DNA of 26,071 nt from a virus: positions 1-26,071 of the IMG/VR virus record IMGVR_UViG_3300027754_002993; one strand, 5' to 3'. Every line of letters begins with the position of its first letter. Position 1 is the first letter of the stretch. Both the position numbers and the translations under genes were made by a program. Shown piece after piece: positions 18,067 to 25,718 of the stretch. The notes under the pieces were generated by a model that made no database searches, was not told the origin of the DNA, and saw only the letters and a program-made list of their open reading frames with translations.

Positions 18067-18082
18067 TTCTTTAAATAGATTA
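18067..18082 (-). promoter_or_regulatory. Possible promoter element before the gp25-like gene
   Basis: On the minus strand this reads TAATCTATTTAAAGAA, sharing TAAnCTATTTA with the elements before the 1669- and 302-residue genes, but it is about 26 bases from the ATG at 18040. It sits just beyond the nrdA terminator, where a new transcript for the structural module would be expected to start. The 78-base gap 18041-18118 holds only this and the terminator. Confidence 0.35.
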
Positions 18083-18088
18083 AAAATG

Positions 18089-18118
18089 AAAAATCCCGAT
18101 TGTGTCGGGATTTTCAAA
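18089..18118 (-). terminator. Rho-independent terminator after nrdA
   Basis: A 10-base-pair stem (18090-18099 with 18105-18114, core TCCCGA/TCGGGA) with a 5-base loop directly follows the nrdA stop codon and is followed on the minus strand by a T-rich tract. It separates the nucleotide-metabolism genes from the baseplate module. The A/T flanks make it nearly symmetrical, but no plus-strand gene needs it. Confidence 0.85.
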
Positions 18119-20545
18119 TTAGGAACTACATCCAAAACATTCAAAAGGACTATCCTCAGGTTTTGTTGTTAATTCAGTTATTTCAACTTTTGGTATTTCA
18201 ACTTTAACCTTAGGTTGTGATATCTTTGAAACATCAACCGCTAAGTGTTTCGCTCCTGTTGAAATCGCTTTAGTTCTAACGTAATAACATAAAGTTTTCA
18301 ATCCTTTTTCCCATGAGTGAAAATGTGATGAGGTAATCTTAGACAATGTTGGGTTAGCCATATAGATGTTCATTGATTGTGATTGGTCGATAAATGGTGC
18401 TCTATCTGCCGCCATGTTAATCAATTCTCTTTGTGAAATCTCCCAAATTGTTTTGTACTTACTAATCAAGTGTTCAATACGTTTAACTTTCTTGGTATAG
18501 TTTTTATCCTCAGTATCAAGGTGATTATTGAAGTTAATATTTTGAACTGAACCTTCATTTATAATGATTTCGTTTTTCAATTCTTCACTCCAAATACCAA
18601 TCTTTTCAAAATCATTAATCAAGTACTTGTTCACAATCATAATTTCACCACCAACAACTCTTCTGTTAAATAACGCTGAGTGAGCTGGTTCCGTCATTTC
18701 AAATGAACCTGTAATCTTAGCTGAAGATGCCACAGGCATCTGAGCCGTGAATAATGAATTACACACTCCATGATTAGAAACTTCTAATTTAAGACTATCC
18801 CAATCCCATAAACCACCTAATCCTTCATAATCTAATCCCCACATATCAAATTGGAATATTCCTTTTGACATTGGTGAACCTTCAAAGTGTGCGTATGGTT
18901 TGTGTTGACCTGTCTTACATAACTCCATACTCTCAGTAATTGCTGCGAAGTAGATAGTTTCAAAAATCATTTTATTTAATTTCTTAGCTTCTTCAGATGT
19001 GAAAATATAATCCATTAAATAGAATACGTCAGCCAATCCTTGTGTTCCAATTGCAATTGCTCTTTGGTCTAATCCACCTTTTCTACCTTTTTCAGTTGAA
19101 TAACTATTGATGTCGATAACTTTGTTAAGAGCTCTAACAACTTTTCTTACTTCACTATAAAGTAAGTTAAAATCAAACTCACCTTTTTCAATAAAGTTTT
19201 TCAATACCATTGAAGATAATGTACAGATTGCTGTAGTCTTCTCGTCAGTATATTGGTAAATCTCATTACAAAGGTTCGATTGTTTAATCACACCAATGTT
19301 TTGGTGGTTTGTTTTCTTGTTAGCATTATCTTTAGAACATAAGTAAGGAACACCAGTTTCAACTTGTGATTCAATAATCTTAGTCCAAACATCTTGAGCC
19401 TTAACTTTTTTACCAAGACCTAAGTAAACTGCTTTGTTGTAGTTTGCTTCGTACTCATCACCATAACATTCTTGAAGTGGTTTAATACCCGCCTTAAGAA
19501 TATCGTTAGGACAGAACAAATACCAATCAGTACTTTCCTTTACCGCTCTCATGAAGTTGTCAGGAAGCCAAAGAGCTGTAAACAAATCTCTTGCTCTTAA
19601 TTCTTCAGCACCTGTGTTCTTCTTGATATCTAACAAGTCCATAACATCTTTGTGCCATGGTTCGATGTAGATAGCAGCACTACCAGGTCTTCTTCCTTGT
19701 TGGTTAAAGAATCTTAATGACTCGTTAACAATTTTCAAATACTTCAACAATCCACCCGCAAATCCACCTGATGAATTGATACGACTTTCTTTACTTCTGA
19801 TGTTAGACATTGATAAACCAATACCCGCTGCGTCTGAAGAATAAGTTGAGATATCATTCAAGGTTTCTAATAAACCATTACGTGAATCTGAGTTGTTATA
19901 ATGTAATACACACGATGCTAATTGAGGAACTTTGGTTCCTGAATTAATAATGATTGGTGTTGCTGGTGAGATAAGTTGATTAGATAATGAATGGTAATAT
20001 TCAACCGCTTCTTCAAATGAGTTTGTTACCCATAGAGCAACTCTCATATACATGTGTTGTGGTCTTTCAACTACTTTACCTTGTGGTGTCTTTAACAAGT
20101 ACATCTCTTGTAATGAACGCCAAGCAAAGTAATCAAAGTTATAATCATTCTCGTGATTAATAATTTCATCAATTTTGTCGTGACCATATTCATCCATAGT
20201 TTGAATTAACTTGTCGTTAATAACACCACTCTCATGTAACTCTTTAATTGTCTCACAAAAACTTTCATTAGTTTCTTTGTGGTACGCAGAAATTGCAACC
20301 GATGAAGCTAATCTTGAATAGTCATGGTGACTACCAGTATAAGCTGCAGCGATTTCATAAACCAACTTATCCAACTCTTTAGTTGTAATAATCCCTTCAG
20401 TTGGTACCGATGTGATAACCTTGATGAATATTTCATCAGAGTTAACGTTTAATCCTTTAGCGGCACGTTTAACTCGATTATAGATTTTTTGAGGATTGAA
20501 TGATGCGTCCTCGCCGTTTCTTTTTTTAATTTTTAATGACATCAT
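18119..20545 (-). CDS. nrdA: Class Ia ribonucleoside-diphosphate reductase, alpha subunit
   Basis: Reduces ribonucleoside diphosphates to deoxy forms together with NrdB, supplying DNA precursors for phage replication. At 808 residues it is full length for the eukaryote-like group. An ATP-cone regulatory domain occupies about 1-95. Catalytic landmarks are all present: C212 in LASCVLHYNNSDS, N424/C426/E428 in SNLCNEI, partner C441 in AICTLSS, and the radical-transfer pair Y754-Y755 in LCYYVRTKA. The tail ends in CFGCSS (C803, C806), the mobile thiol pair that re-reduces the active site. There is no intein or intron interruption. Two adjacent ATGs begin the gene; I use the first. It lies 12 bases after nrdB and is closed by a clear terminator. 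Identification is essentially certain. Confidence 0.97.
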   Translation of the reverse strand: MMSLKIKKRNGEDASFNPQKIYNRVKRAAKGLNVNSDEIFIKVITSVPTEGIITTKELDKLVYEIAAAYTGSHHDYSRLASSVAISAYHKETNESFCETIKELHESGVINDKLIQTMDEYGHDKIDEIINHENDYNFDYFAWRSLQEMYLLKTPQGKVVERPQHMYMRVALWVTNSFEEAVEYYHSLSNQLISPATPIIINSGTKVPQLASCVLHYNNSDSRNGLLETLNDISTYSSDAAGIGLSMSNIRSKESRINSSGGFAGGLLKYLKIVNESLRFFNQQGRRPGSAAIYIEPWHKDVMDLLDIKKNTGAEELRARDLFTALWLPDNFMRAVKESTDWYLFCPNDILKAGIKPLQECYGDEYEANYNKAVYLGLGKKVKAQDVWTKIIESQVETGVPYLCSKDNANKKTNHQNIGVIKQSNLCNEIYQYTDEKTTAICTLSSMVLKNFIEKGEFDFNLLYSEVRKVVRALNKVIDINSYSTEKGRKGGLDQRAIAIGTQGLADVFYLMDYIFTSEEAKKLNKMIFETIYFAAITESMELCKTGQHKPYAHFEGSPMSKGIFQFDMWGLDYEGLGGLWDWDSLKLEVSNHGVCNSLFTAQMPVASSAKITGSFEMTEPAHSALFNRRVVGGEIMIVNKYLINDFEKIGIWSEELKNEIIINEGSVQNINFNNHLDTEDKNYTKKVKRIEHLISKYKTIWEISQRELINMAADRAPFIDQSQSMNIYMANPTLSKITSSHFHSWEKGLKTLCYYVRTKAISTGAKHLAVDVSKISQPKVKVEIPKVEITELTTKPEDSPFECFGCSS

Positions 20546-20557
20546 ATTGTTTTATAA

Positions 20558-21505
20558 TTAGAAATCTTCCTCGAAAGAAATGGTTTCATTTAATTTTGCT
20601 TTTTGATACTCAACAGTTCTTGACTCAAAGAAATTTCCTTTTGTCTCAACCGCAATTTGTTCCATGAATTTGAATGGTTGTTCAACATTGAACTCTTTTT
20701 TACATCCCAACTTAACTAATAACCCATCAACAACAAACTCAAGATATTGTTTCATCAAGTTTGAATTCATACCAATTAAAGATACTGGTAATGATTCAGT
20801 AATAAATTCTTTTTCAATCTCTAATGCTGATAATAAAATCTCTCTAATTTTTTTCTCACTTGGTTTGTTTTCAATGTGATTGTTCAATAAGTGAATTGCA
20901 AAGTCACAATGTAAGTTCTCATCTTTAAAGATTAAAGAATTAGCGTTACATAAACCTTGCATAATACCTCTTGATTTTAACCAAAAAATTGAACAGAATG
21001 AACCTGAAAAGAAAATACCTTCAACCGCAGCAAACGCAACTAATCTTTCTTGGAAAGATGATTTGTCAATCCAATCAAAAGCCCATTTAGCTTTCTTTTG
21101 AACTGCAGGTAAATTGTCCAAAGCGGTGAAACATAAATTCTTTTCTTCTTCATTTGAAATGTATGTGTCAATAAGAAGTGAATACATCAAACTATGAATA
21201 TTCTCCATCATAAGTTGGAACCCGTAGAAGAATTTTGCTTCAGGGTATTGTACCTCACGATAAAAGTTTTCCGCCAAGTTTTCATTAACAATACCATCAG
21301 AAGCTGCAAAGAACGATAGAATGTTCTTAACAAAATATTGCTCATTCTCAGAAAGATTATTCCAATCTCTGATGTCATTAGTTAAATCCACTTCTTCAGC
21401 CGTCCACAAAGCCGCTTGGTGCATTTTGTAGTATTCCCAGATATCATTGTGCTGGATTGGGAAGATAACAAACCTGTTAGGGTTCTCCATTAATATTTTT
21501 TCCAT
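20558..21505 (-). CDS. nrdB: Class Ia ribonucleoside-diphosphate reductase, beta subunit
   Basis: Provides the tyrosyl radical for NrdA. The 315 residues include every diiron ligand of the class Ia pattern: D40 in WTAEEVD, E101 and H104 in MENIHS, E162 in [10 protein letters not shown], and E196 and H199 in DENLHCDF. The radical tyrosine is Y108, four residues after H104. MENIHS followed by MYSLLIDTY and the C-terminal FEEDF are close to the eukaryotic R2 pattern, rather than the E. coli/T4 one, which suggests acquisition from a Bacteroidota-like source. The C-terminal peptide is the expected docking tail for NrdA. The ATG at 21505 has an A-rich leader (two runs of eight A separated by C) that overlaps the helicase stop; a second ATG at codon 6 is possible. 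Confidence 0.97.
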   Translation of the reverse strand: MEKILMENPNRFVIFPIQHNDIWEYYKMHQAALWTAEEVDLTNDIRDWNNLSENEQYFVKNILSFFAASDGIVNENLAENFYREVQYPEAKFFYGFQLMMENIHSLMYSLLIDTYISNEEEKNLCFTALDNLPAVQKKAKWAFDWIDKSSFQERLVAFAAVEGIFFSGSFCSIFWLKSRGIMQGLCNANSLIFKDENLHCDFAIHLLNNHIENKPSEKKIREILLSALEIEKEFITESLPVSLIGMNSNLMKQYLEFVVDGLLVKLGCKKEFNVEQPFKFMEQIAVETKGNFFESRTVEYQKAKLNETISFEEDF

Positions 21506-21525
21506 AATTGTTTTTTTTGTTTTTT

Positions 21526-22905
21526 TTACGATTTTTGTTCTTGTTCTCTTTGTTTTCTTTTTTCCAACAGTTCTTTAACTCTATCTCTTTTTCTTTCTTC
21601 TTGTTGTTCCTCGAAACCTAAGAACGTTACAGATGACTCTGTATCGATTTCAAGTAGTTCGTTGTTGAACTTACAGTTCTCAAACACTACCCCATCTTTA
21701 CCAATACGTGATTTGGTAATAGCGATTGTCGCTAAGTTCATTTCTTTTTGTTGTAAACTTTTAGCCACGGAAATGATAACGTGTCCAACTTGTGCTTTCT
21801 TAATAGAACCACCCATTTGGTCGGTGGTAACAACCTCAGAAGATATAGAGCTTCTGTTACCCTGTGTTGCGGTCCATCCAACTAATGATAGTTCGTGACA
21901 CATTGCCTCGAAACCTCTCATTACTGAACCCTCAGCTTTCCATTCATCTTTACTTGAGCTTTCAGGAACCACACAATCAATATAGTCCAAAAGAACCAAG
22001 TCAATCTTTGTCCCATCAGCAATCATTTTTCTGATTTGGTTTTTAATTTGATTCATAGTCATAGAATCTGAAGGAAGTTTTTTCATAATTAACTCGTTCT
22101 TCATTGTTTCTTTGATTTCTGTAAGTTTAGCCATAACTTCTTCTTTGTGTTTTACCAAGTTGTCGGGTTCAATACCTGTCCAAAGTGTGAAGTGCTTACG
22201 TTGTACAATCTTTGGGTTGTCCTCAAAAAATATTTGAAGGACATTATATCCAAGATTAAACGCAGTGTTCGCAATCTTTGTTAAGATGGTAGTTTTACCA
22301 ACACCTGTGGGCGCTAAGATAACACCAATTTCTCCTCTTGCCAAACCACCTTTAAGTAATCTGTCAATACCTGGTATTCCTAATGGAATTGGGTGTCTAA
22401 AATCCTCGTCAAGTACTGTGTCAAGGTTAGAAAAGACATCAGTTGTACCTGTGTCTTTTTCCCCAACCTGTAATGCTTCACGAACCAAACTCTCAACCTT
22501 GTCATAAGATTCAAAGTCTCCTTCGGTAATAATTTTTTGGGCTTTGTCCATCGCCTTTTGTAGTTCTTGTTGTTTACAGAACTTCAATGCTTTTTCTTGA
22601 ACGAACTGAGTTCCTTCAAATGGAGCGTCTTTTACTTGTTTGATGGTGTCAAGGACAATTTTTGCAACTAATTCTTGTGAAATTTCAGATTTTACAATCT
22701 GTTCAAGAGTATCAAAGTTAGGGGTAGATTGGTATTTAGCGTGGTACTCCTTGGTCATTTGCAAGATAATCTTGAAGTATTTGTTATCAAAATAAGAACT
22801 CTCAATCACATCCATAATTGATGTTGAAAAGTCTTTATCCACGATAAGTTGGTTTAAAAGTTGTATTTGGAATGTATTCCCTAAGTAATCAAAGTTCTTG
22901 TTCAT
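21526..22905 (-). CDS. 41: Replicative DnaB-like helicase (T4 gp41-like)
   Basis: A 459-residue RecA-fold hexameric helicase that would unwind the replication fork. Residues 1-110 form a small helical N-terminal domain, 110-170 a helical linker, and 175-430 the ATPase: Walker A at 198-206 (APTGVGKTT), Walker B at 303-310 (LVLLDYID), and TQGNRSS at 348-354, matching the sensor/arginine region of DnaB-type motif H3-H4. The C-terminal 30 residues are strongly charged (Glu, Arg, Lys, Gln), possibly a coiled coil or partner-binding tail. The length is close to T4 gp41 (475). It lies between a recombination gene group and nrdBA. No primase gene (gp61-like) is visible in the window. The ATG at 22905 follows a 34-base gap with a TATTTAATTAAA sequence. 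Confidence 0.92.
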   Translation of the reverse strand: MNKNFDYLGNTFQIQLLNQLIVDKDFSTSIMDVIESSYFDNKYFKIILQMTKEYHAKYQSTPNFDTLEQIVKSEISQELVAKIVLDTIKQVKDAPFEGTQFVQEKALKFCKQQELQKAMDKAQKIITEGDFESYDKVESLVREALQVGEKDTGTTDVFSNLDTVLDEDFRHPIPLGIPGIDRLLKGGLARGEIGVILAPTGVGKTTILTKIANTAFNLGYNVLQIFFEDNPKIVQRKHFTLWTGIEPDNLVKHKEEVMAKLTEIKETMKNELIMKKLPSDSMTMNQIKNQIRKMIADGTKIDLVLLDYIDCVVPESSSKDEWKAEGSVMRGFEAMCHELSLVGWTATQGNRSSISSEVVTTDQMGGSIKKAQVGHVIISVAKSLQQKEMNLATIAITKSRIGKDGVVFENCKFNNELLEIDTESSVTFLGFEEQQEERKRDRVKELLEKRKQREQEQKS

Positions 22906-22939
22906 ATTGTATTTTGCGTTCGTCTGTTTAATTAAATAT

Positions 22940-23392
22940 TCACTTGTTTAGGTCAAAGTTCATATATTCCAAACTTAATTTTGGTTCGGAAAAAATGTCA
23001 GTTAATTCTCTCAAAACGTTTTTCAAAAATGGTCGTACGTCAACGGTATAACGAACTTTTGGTGGGAACACTTTTCCATCAAAATATCTATGACAAATTG
23101 TCTGTTCTCCAATTCTGACATAAAGGTTAAATTGCTCACTACCTTCAGTGAACGATGTGTCCATAATAGACGGGTCGGAAACAATGGCATCTCTATTGTC
23201 CATCATGTAAATAACAGTTTTCATCTTTAAATTGTACTCAAGTTCATCTTTAAGTCGTTTGATAAAGTCGTATAACTCCAACGAGTTTTTCGCCTTTGGG
23301 TTGTACCCACGAACATTAAAGAATCTTTGAACTACGATGTTGTCATTCAATGTCAATAAGAATTCCATTTTGGTGCTGTCTTGTTCTTTCAT
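22940..23392 (-). CDS. Unrecognised 150-residue protein with internal duplication
   Basis: I do not recognise this family. The start is placed at ATG 23392, two bases after the stop of the 5' nuclease gene; a longer frame to 23464 would overlap the nuclease coding region by 70 bases and adds a Lys-rich, unlikely N-terminus. The protein seems to be two copies of a fold of about 41 residues: residues 11-51 align without gaps to 90-130. Shared landmarks are RFFNVRGYNPK versus RYFDGKVFPPK, then L-E-L versus V-D-V, F-I-K versus F-L-K, and a terminal EL. It has no cysteine-metal motif, nucleotide-binding loop or membrane segment. Position between a 5' nuclease and the replicative helicase suggests a replication or recombination accessory role, inferred only from context. 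Confidence 0.8.
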   Translation of the reverse strand: MKEQDSTKMEFLLTLNDNIVVQRFFNVRGYNPKAKNSLELYDFIKRLKDELEYNLKMKTVIYMMDNRDAIVSDPSIMDTSFTEGSEQFNLYVRIGEQTICHRYFDGKVFPPKVRYTVDVRPFLKNVLRELTDIFSEPKLSLEYMNFDLNK

Positions 23393-23394
23393 AA

Positions 23395-24399
23395 TTAATT
23401 TTTGTTTGTATTTCTTTTTTCTTTTCTTGTTAATTTCATAAATGGTGTGAGGAAGTTGACCCAAGCGTCATCGTTCTTGGGTAGATACTTAAAGAGACCA
23501 TCTTCCATCATCATTCTCATTAAGTTTTTATATCCCCTATCTGTGGGGTCTATAGTGTCTGTTAAAATTTGTTCAACTAATTCTTTTCCATCGGCAGTGA
23601 TTAAAGGGTTTGTAAGGTCGACTATCTTTTTGTTTGTTGTATAAAACTCTTCACCAAGTATAGTTGTTTTTGTTTTACCAGTCAAAAGATTTGTAAATGT
23701 TTTCGAGGGTTTGTCTTGCGGGAGATTTCGTGCATAATCCAAGATTTCTTCCATAGTGCATGGTTTCTCCTGCACCTGAGGAAAAAACTTAACTAATGTT
23801 TTTTCTCCAAGTCCCTGAATTCCGTCTATATTATCCGATTTGTCTCCCGTGAATATCTTTGTCAACAATACGTTGTAGTGAGGTATATCTACTTTGTTCA
23901 GAGATATCATATCTCCGTTTTTAAAGTACTGTTTTGTGATAGGTGAATAGATTGTCACATGTTCGGAGATAAGTTGTGTAAGGTCCTTATCTGCAGAAAA
24001 AATAATAATCTTCTCGTCTTTAGATATCTTACAATAATAAGCGATGAGGTCATCAGCTTCATTGTCGTGCATCTCGACTTGTCTTACAAATATCTCCTCA
24101 AGATATTGTTTGATTCGAGACTTCTGATACAAATACGATTCGTGCTTGTATTCGTTCATATCGTCTTGTCGTCTGTTTGCCTTATACTGTGGGTATATAG
24201 ATTTTCTGATGGATGAATTTGAATCTCCATCCCAAAACACAACAACTTTATCATGGTTGTGTTCGTCAAGGAATTTGCGGAGTACGCTCACAAAGTGAAA
24301 TACTCCGCCCACATGAGCTCCGTCGTTAAACACGTCTTTTGCTCCGTGAAATCCTATCTTAAATAAATTATCTCCGTCTACTAATAATGTCTTAATCAC
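23395..24399 (-). CDS. 5'-3' exonuclease / RNase H-type flap nuclease
   Basis: A 334-residue FEN-superfamily nuclease, comparable to T4 RNase H (305), which removes RNA primers and flaps behind the fork. The acidic metal ligands are visible: D8 and D10 in LLVDGDNLFK, the FWDGDS segment near 55-60, an NEADDL motif near 113-118, and SADKD near 135-139. YPQYKANR near 69-76 is the arch-region motif shared with the Pol I 5' nuclease domain. TGDKSDNIDGIQGLGEKT near 189-206 is the helix-three-turn-helix DNA-binding segment. The start is GTG 24399: an ATG one base out of frame reads straight into TGA, and no in-frame ATG precedes it. The GTG lies in a 16-base inverted repeat. The gene lies 29 bases after uvsX. 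Confidence 0.92.
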   Translation of the reverse strand: MIKTLLVDGDNLFKIGFHGAKDVFNDGAHVGGVFHFVSVLRKFLDEHNHDKVVVFWDGDSNSSIRKSIYPQYKANRRQDDMNEYKHESYLYQKSRIKQYLEEIFVRQVEMHDNEADDLIAYYCKISKDEKIIIFSADKDLTQLISEHVTIYSPITKQYFKNGDMISLNKVDIPHYNVLLTKIFTGDKSDNIDGIQGLGEKTLVKFFPQVQEKPCTMEEILDYARNLPQDKPSKTFTNLLTGKTKTTILGEEFYTTNKKIVDLTNPLITADGKELVEQILTDTIDPTDRGYKNLMRMMMEDGLFKYLPKNDDAWVNFLTPFMKLTRKEKRNTNKN

Positions 24400-24409
24400 A
24401 TTTGTGATT
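24394..24409. promoter_or_regulatory. Inverted repeat over the nuclease start codon
   Basis: AATCACA-TT-TGTGATT is a perfect pair of 7-base arms around a 2-base centre, and it includes the GTG start at 24397-24399. It could be an operator for a dimeric protein or a small RNA hairpin that limits initiation. It is short and in AT-rich DNA, so chance remains possible. Confidence 0.3.
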
Positions 24410-24428
24410 TAAATTGTGAAACAATAAC

Positions 24429-25433
24429 TCAATCTTCCTTTTCTTCTTTCAGTTCAAAATCAATTGAACTAATCCCAAGAATATCTTTCCAATATTCTGC
24501 ATATTCTTTCTTGTAGTTTTCAATCGAAACCTTCTCTTCAGCCGCTTCTTTACCTGCCAAGAATCCGTGTGGTGTCACAATAATTTTTCCGTCTTCATAA
24601 CCCAAGCCATTGATGTGATTTTTCATTACGGATACTTTTGTTCTGATTGCAAACTTAACACTTCTTTTGTCTTTTGTTGCAGTAATCTTGTTTGTTCCCG
24701 CACCTTTTTGATTACCGAATAAGAATACCAAAGATGAGTTCAACCAAATAGCTTCACCACCTTTTGCTTTAATCTTTGGTTGACCAAATGGATTGTCGGG
24801 TAATTCAACCCAAGGCTGATTAACAATAACCAATGTGTTTTCGTATTTTGAATCCGATTTACGTGAACCTGAAATACGTTGGTTAATACCCATTCCAATC
24901 TTATCTGCCAATACAGATGCGTTGTGTTGTTTACCACCTTTACCATCAAAAGTCATTTTACAAGGAACTGAACCAACAGAATCCCACAAGAATAATAAAC
25001 TATAATCTAATTCACCTTTTTCTTGTGCATCTAACAAACTATTAATGTAGTCAGTAATTTGTTCAATGTAGTTGAAGTTATTGTTAAAGATGTAAAATCC
25101 GTCCCAATCAACTTCTCCTGTTTCAGTATCAACCACTTCCTCACATTCAAAACCCATAAGTTTTGCATGTTCAAAAGACCATTTTTGTTCTGTAATAATG
25201 AATACAGGTAGAATATTTTTCTTTTGAGCATCAACGGCAGCTTTAACTAACGCAGTTGTTTTTCCTGTGTCAGAGTGACCCAAGAACATATTTAAGTGTC
25301 CAATTGCAGGACCTGGTAGTCCAACCGCATCCAAGAAGTCAGGACCTAAGTCAAAAAATCTTTGTGGTTTGTATTTAGCCGAGGTAGAGAATTTTTTCTT
25401 TACCGAACTAAAATCGTTCTTTTTAATTGCCAT
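24429..25433 (-). CDS. uvsX: UvsX/RecA-like recombinase
   Basis: A 334-residue RecA-fold ATPase expected to form filaments on single-stranded DNA and drive strand exchange and recombination-dependent replication. Walker A is at 52-60 (GHSDTGKTT) following the strand NMFL; Walker B is near 144-150 (LLFLWDSVGS). A conserved NQPW segment lies near 205 and a KAKGGEAIWLNSS segment near 221-233, matching the L2/core region in RecA-UvsX proteins. The N-terminal domain is short (about 30 residues) and the C-terminus ends in an acidic tail (FELKEEKED), common in recombinases. The ATG at 25433 overlaps the end of the small upstream gene by 11 bases, so translation is likely coupled. Sequence detail differs from T4 UvsX, so it could equally be called a phage RecA-like protein. 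Confidence 0.88.
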   Translation of the reverse strand: MAIKKNDFSSVKKKFSTSAKYKPQRFFDLGPDFLDAVGLPGPAIGHLNMFLGHSDTGKTTALVKAAVDAQKKNILPVFIITEQKWSFEHAKLMGFECEEVVDTETGEVDWDGFYIFNNNFNYIEQITDYINSLLDAQEKGELDYSLLFLWDSVGSVPCKMTFDGKGGKQHNASVLADKIGMGINQRISGSRKSDSKYENTLVIVNQPWVELPDNPFGQPKIKAKGGEAIWLNSSLVFLFGNQKGAGTNKITATKDKRSVKFAIRTKVSVMKNHINGLGYEDGKIIVTPHGFLAGKEAAEEKVSIENYKKEYAEYWKDILGISSIDFELKEEKED

Positions 25434-25650
25434 AATGATTTGAGTAAAATTCTTTTAGGGTTACAAGTTTATCTGAAGCGTTTGCAAGTTTTTCGACAAA
25501 ATTATCCATCTCTTCCAAATGCTGTGGGTGTTCCCCAATTCCCACTGCGTTCTCCATATAAACCATTAATGTTGCCTCTGCTTCAGCAACTTCACTCTCG
25601 TATTTTAATACAAGAGATTCGAACATTCTTTTTCCTATTCTGTTTTCCAT
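25423..25650 (-). CDS. Small acidic helical protein upstream of uvsX
   Basis: A 75-residue protein of unknown family, ATG at 25650, rich in Glu, Ala, Leu and Met. Most of it should be two helices around a short turn (VGIGEHPQH near 36-44): one helix about 8-34 and another about 45-70, each with heptad-like hydrophobic spacing, so a helical hairpin or coiled-coil dimer is likely. It begins just after the terminator of the gp32-like gene, and its stop lies inside the start of the recombinase gene, which suggests matched expression with uvsX. A recombinase accessory or mediator role is a guess from position only; it is too short to be a full UvsY (137 residues in T4). Confidence 0.7.
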   Translation of the reverse strand: MENRIGKRMFESLVLKYESEVAEAEATLMVYMENAVGIGEHPQHLEEMDNFVEKLANASDKLVTLKEFYSNHYGN

Positions 25651-25665
25651 GTGTTATTTTTTTAT

Positions 25666-25711
25666 AAAAGAAAAGAGCTTGGACACTATGTCTAAGTAAG
25701 TGTCCAAGCTC
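25666..25711 (-). terminator. Rho-independent terminator after the gp32-like gene
   Basis: A perfect 12-base-pair stem (GAGCTTGGACAC at 25675-25686 with its complement at 25700-25711) around a 13-base loop is followed on the minus strand by a T-rich tract (25674-25666). It begins 8 bases after the stop codon at 25719. It should end most transcripts of the abundant DNA-binding protein before the recombinase genes. Confidence 0.92.
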
Positions 25712-25718
25712 AGTTAAA

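Noticed and set aside
23393-23464. Longer N-terminus for the 150-residue protein
   Set aside because: It would overlap the nuclease gene by 70 bases and adds a Lys-rich segment; ATG 23392 lies two bases after the nuclease stop.
25362-25667. Plus-strand open frame of 101 codons near the recombinase start
   Set aside because: It is antisense to the start of uvsX and the small acidic gene and has no coding character.
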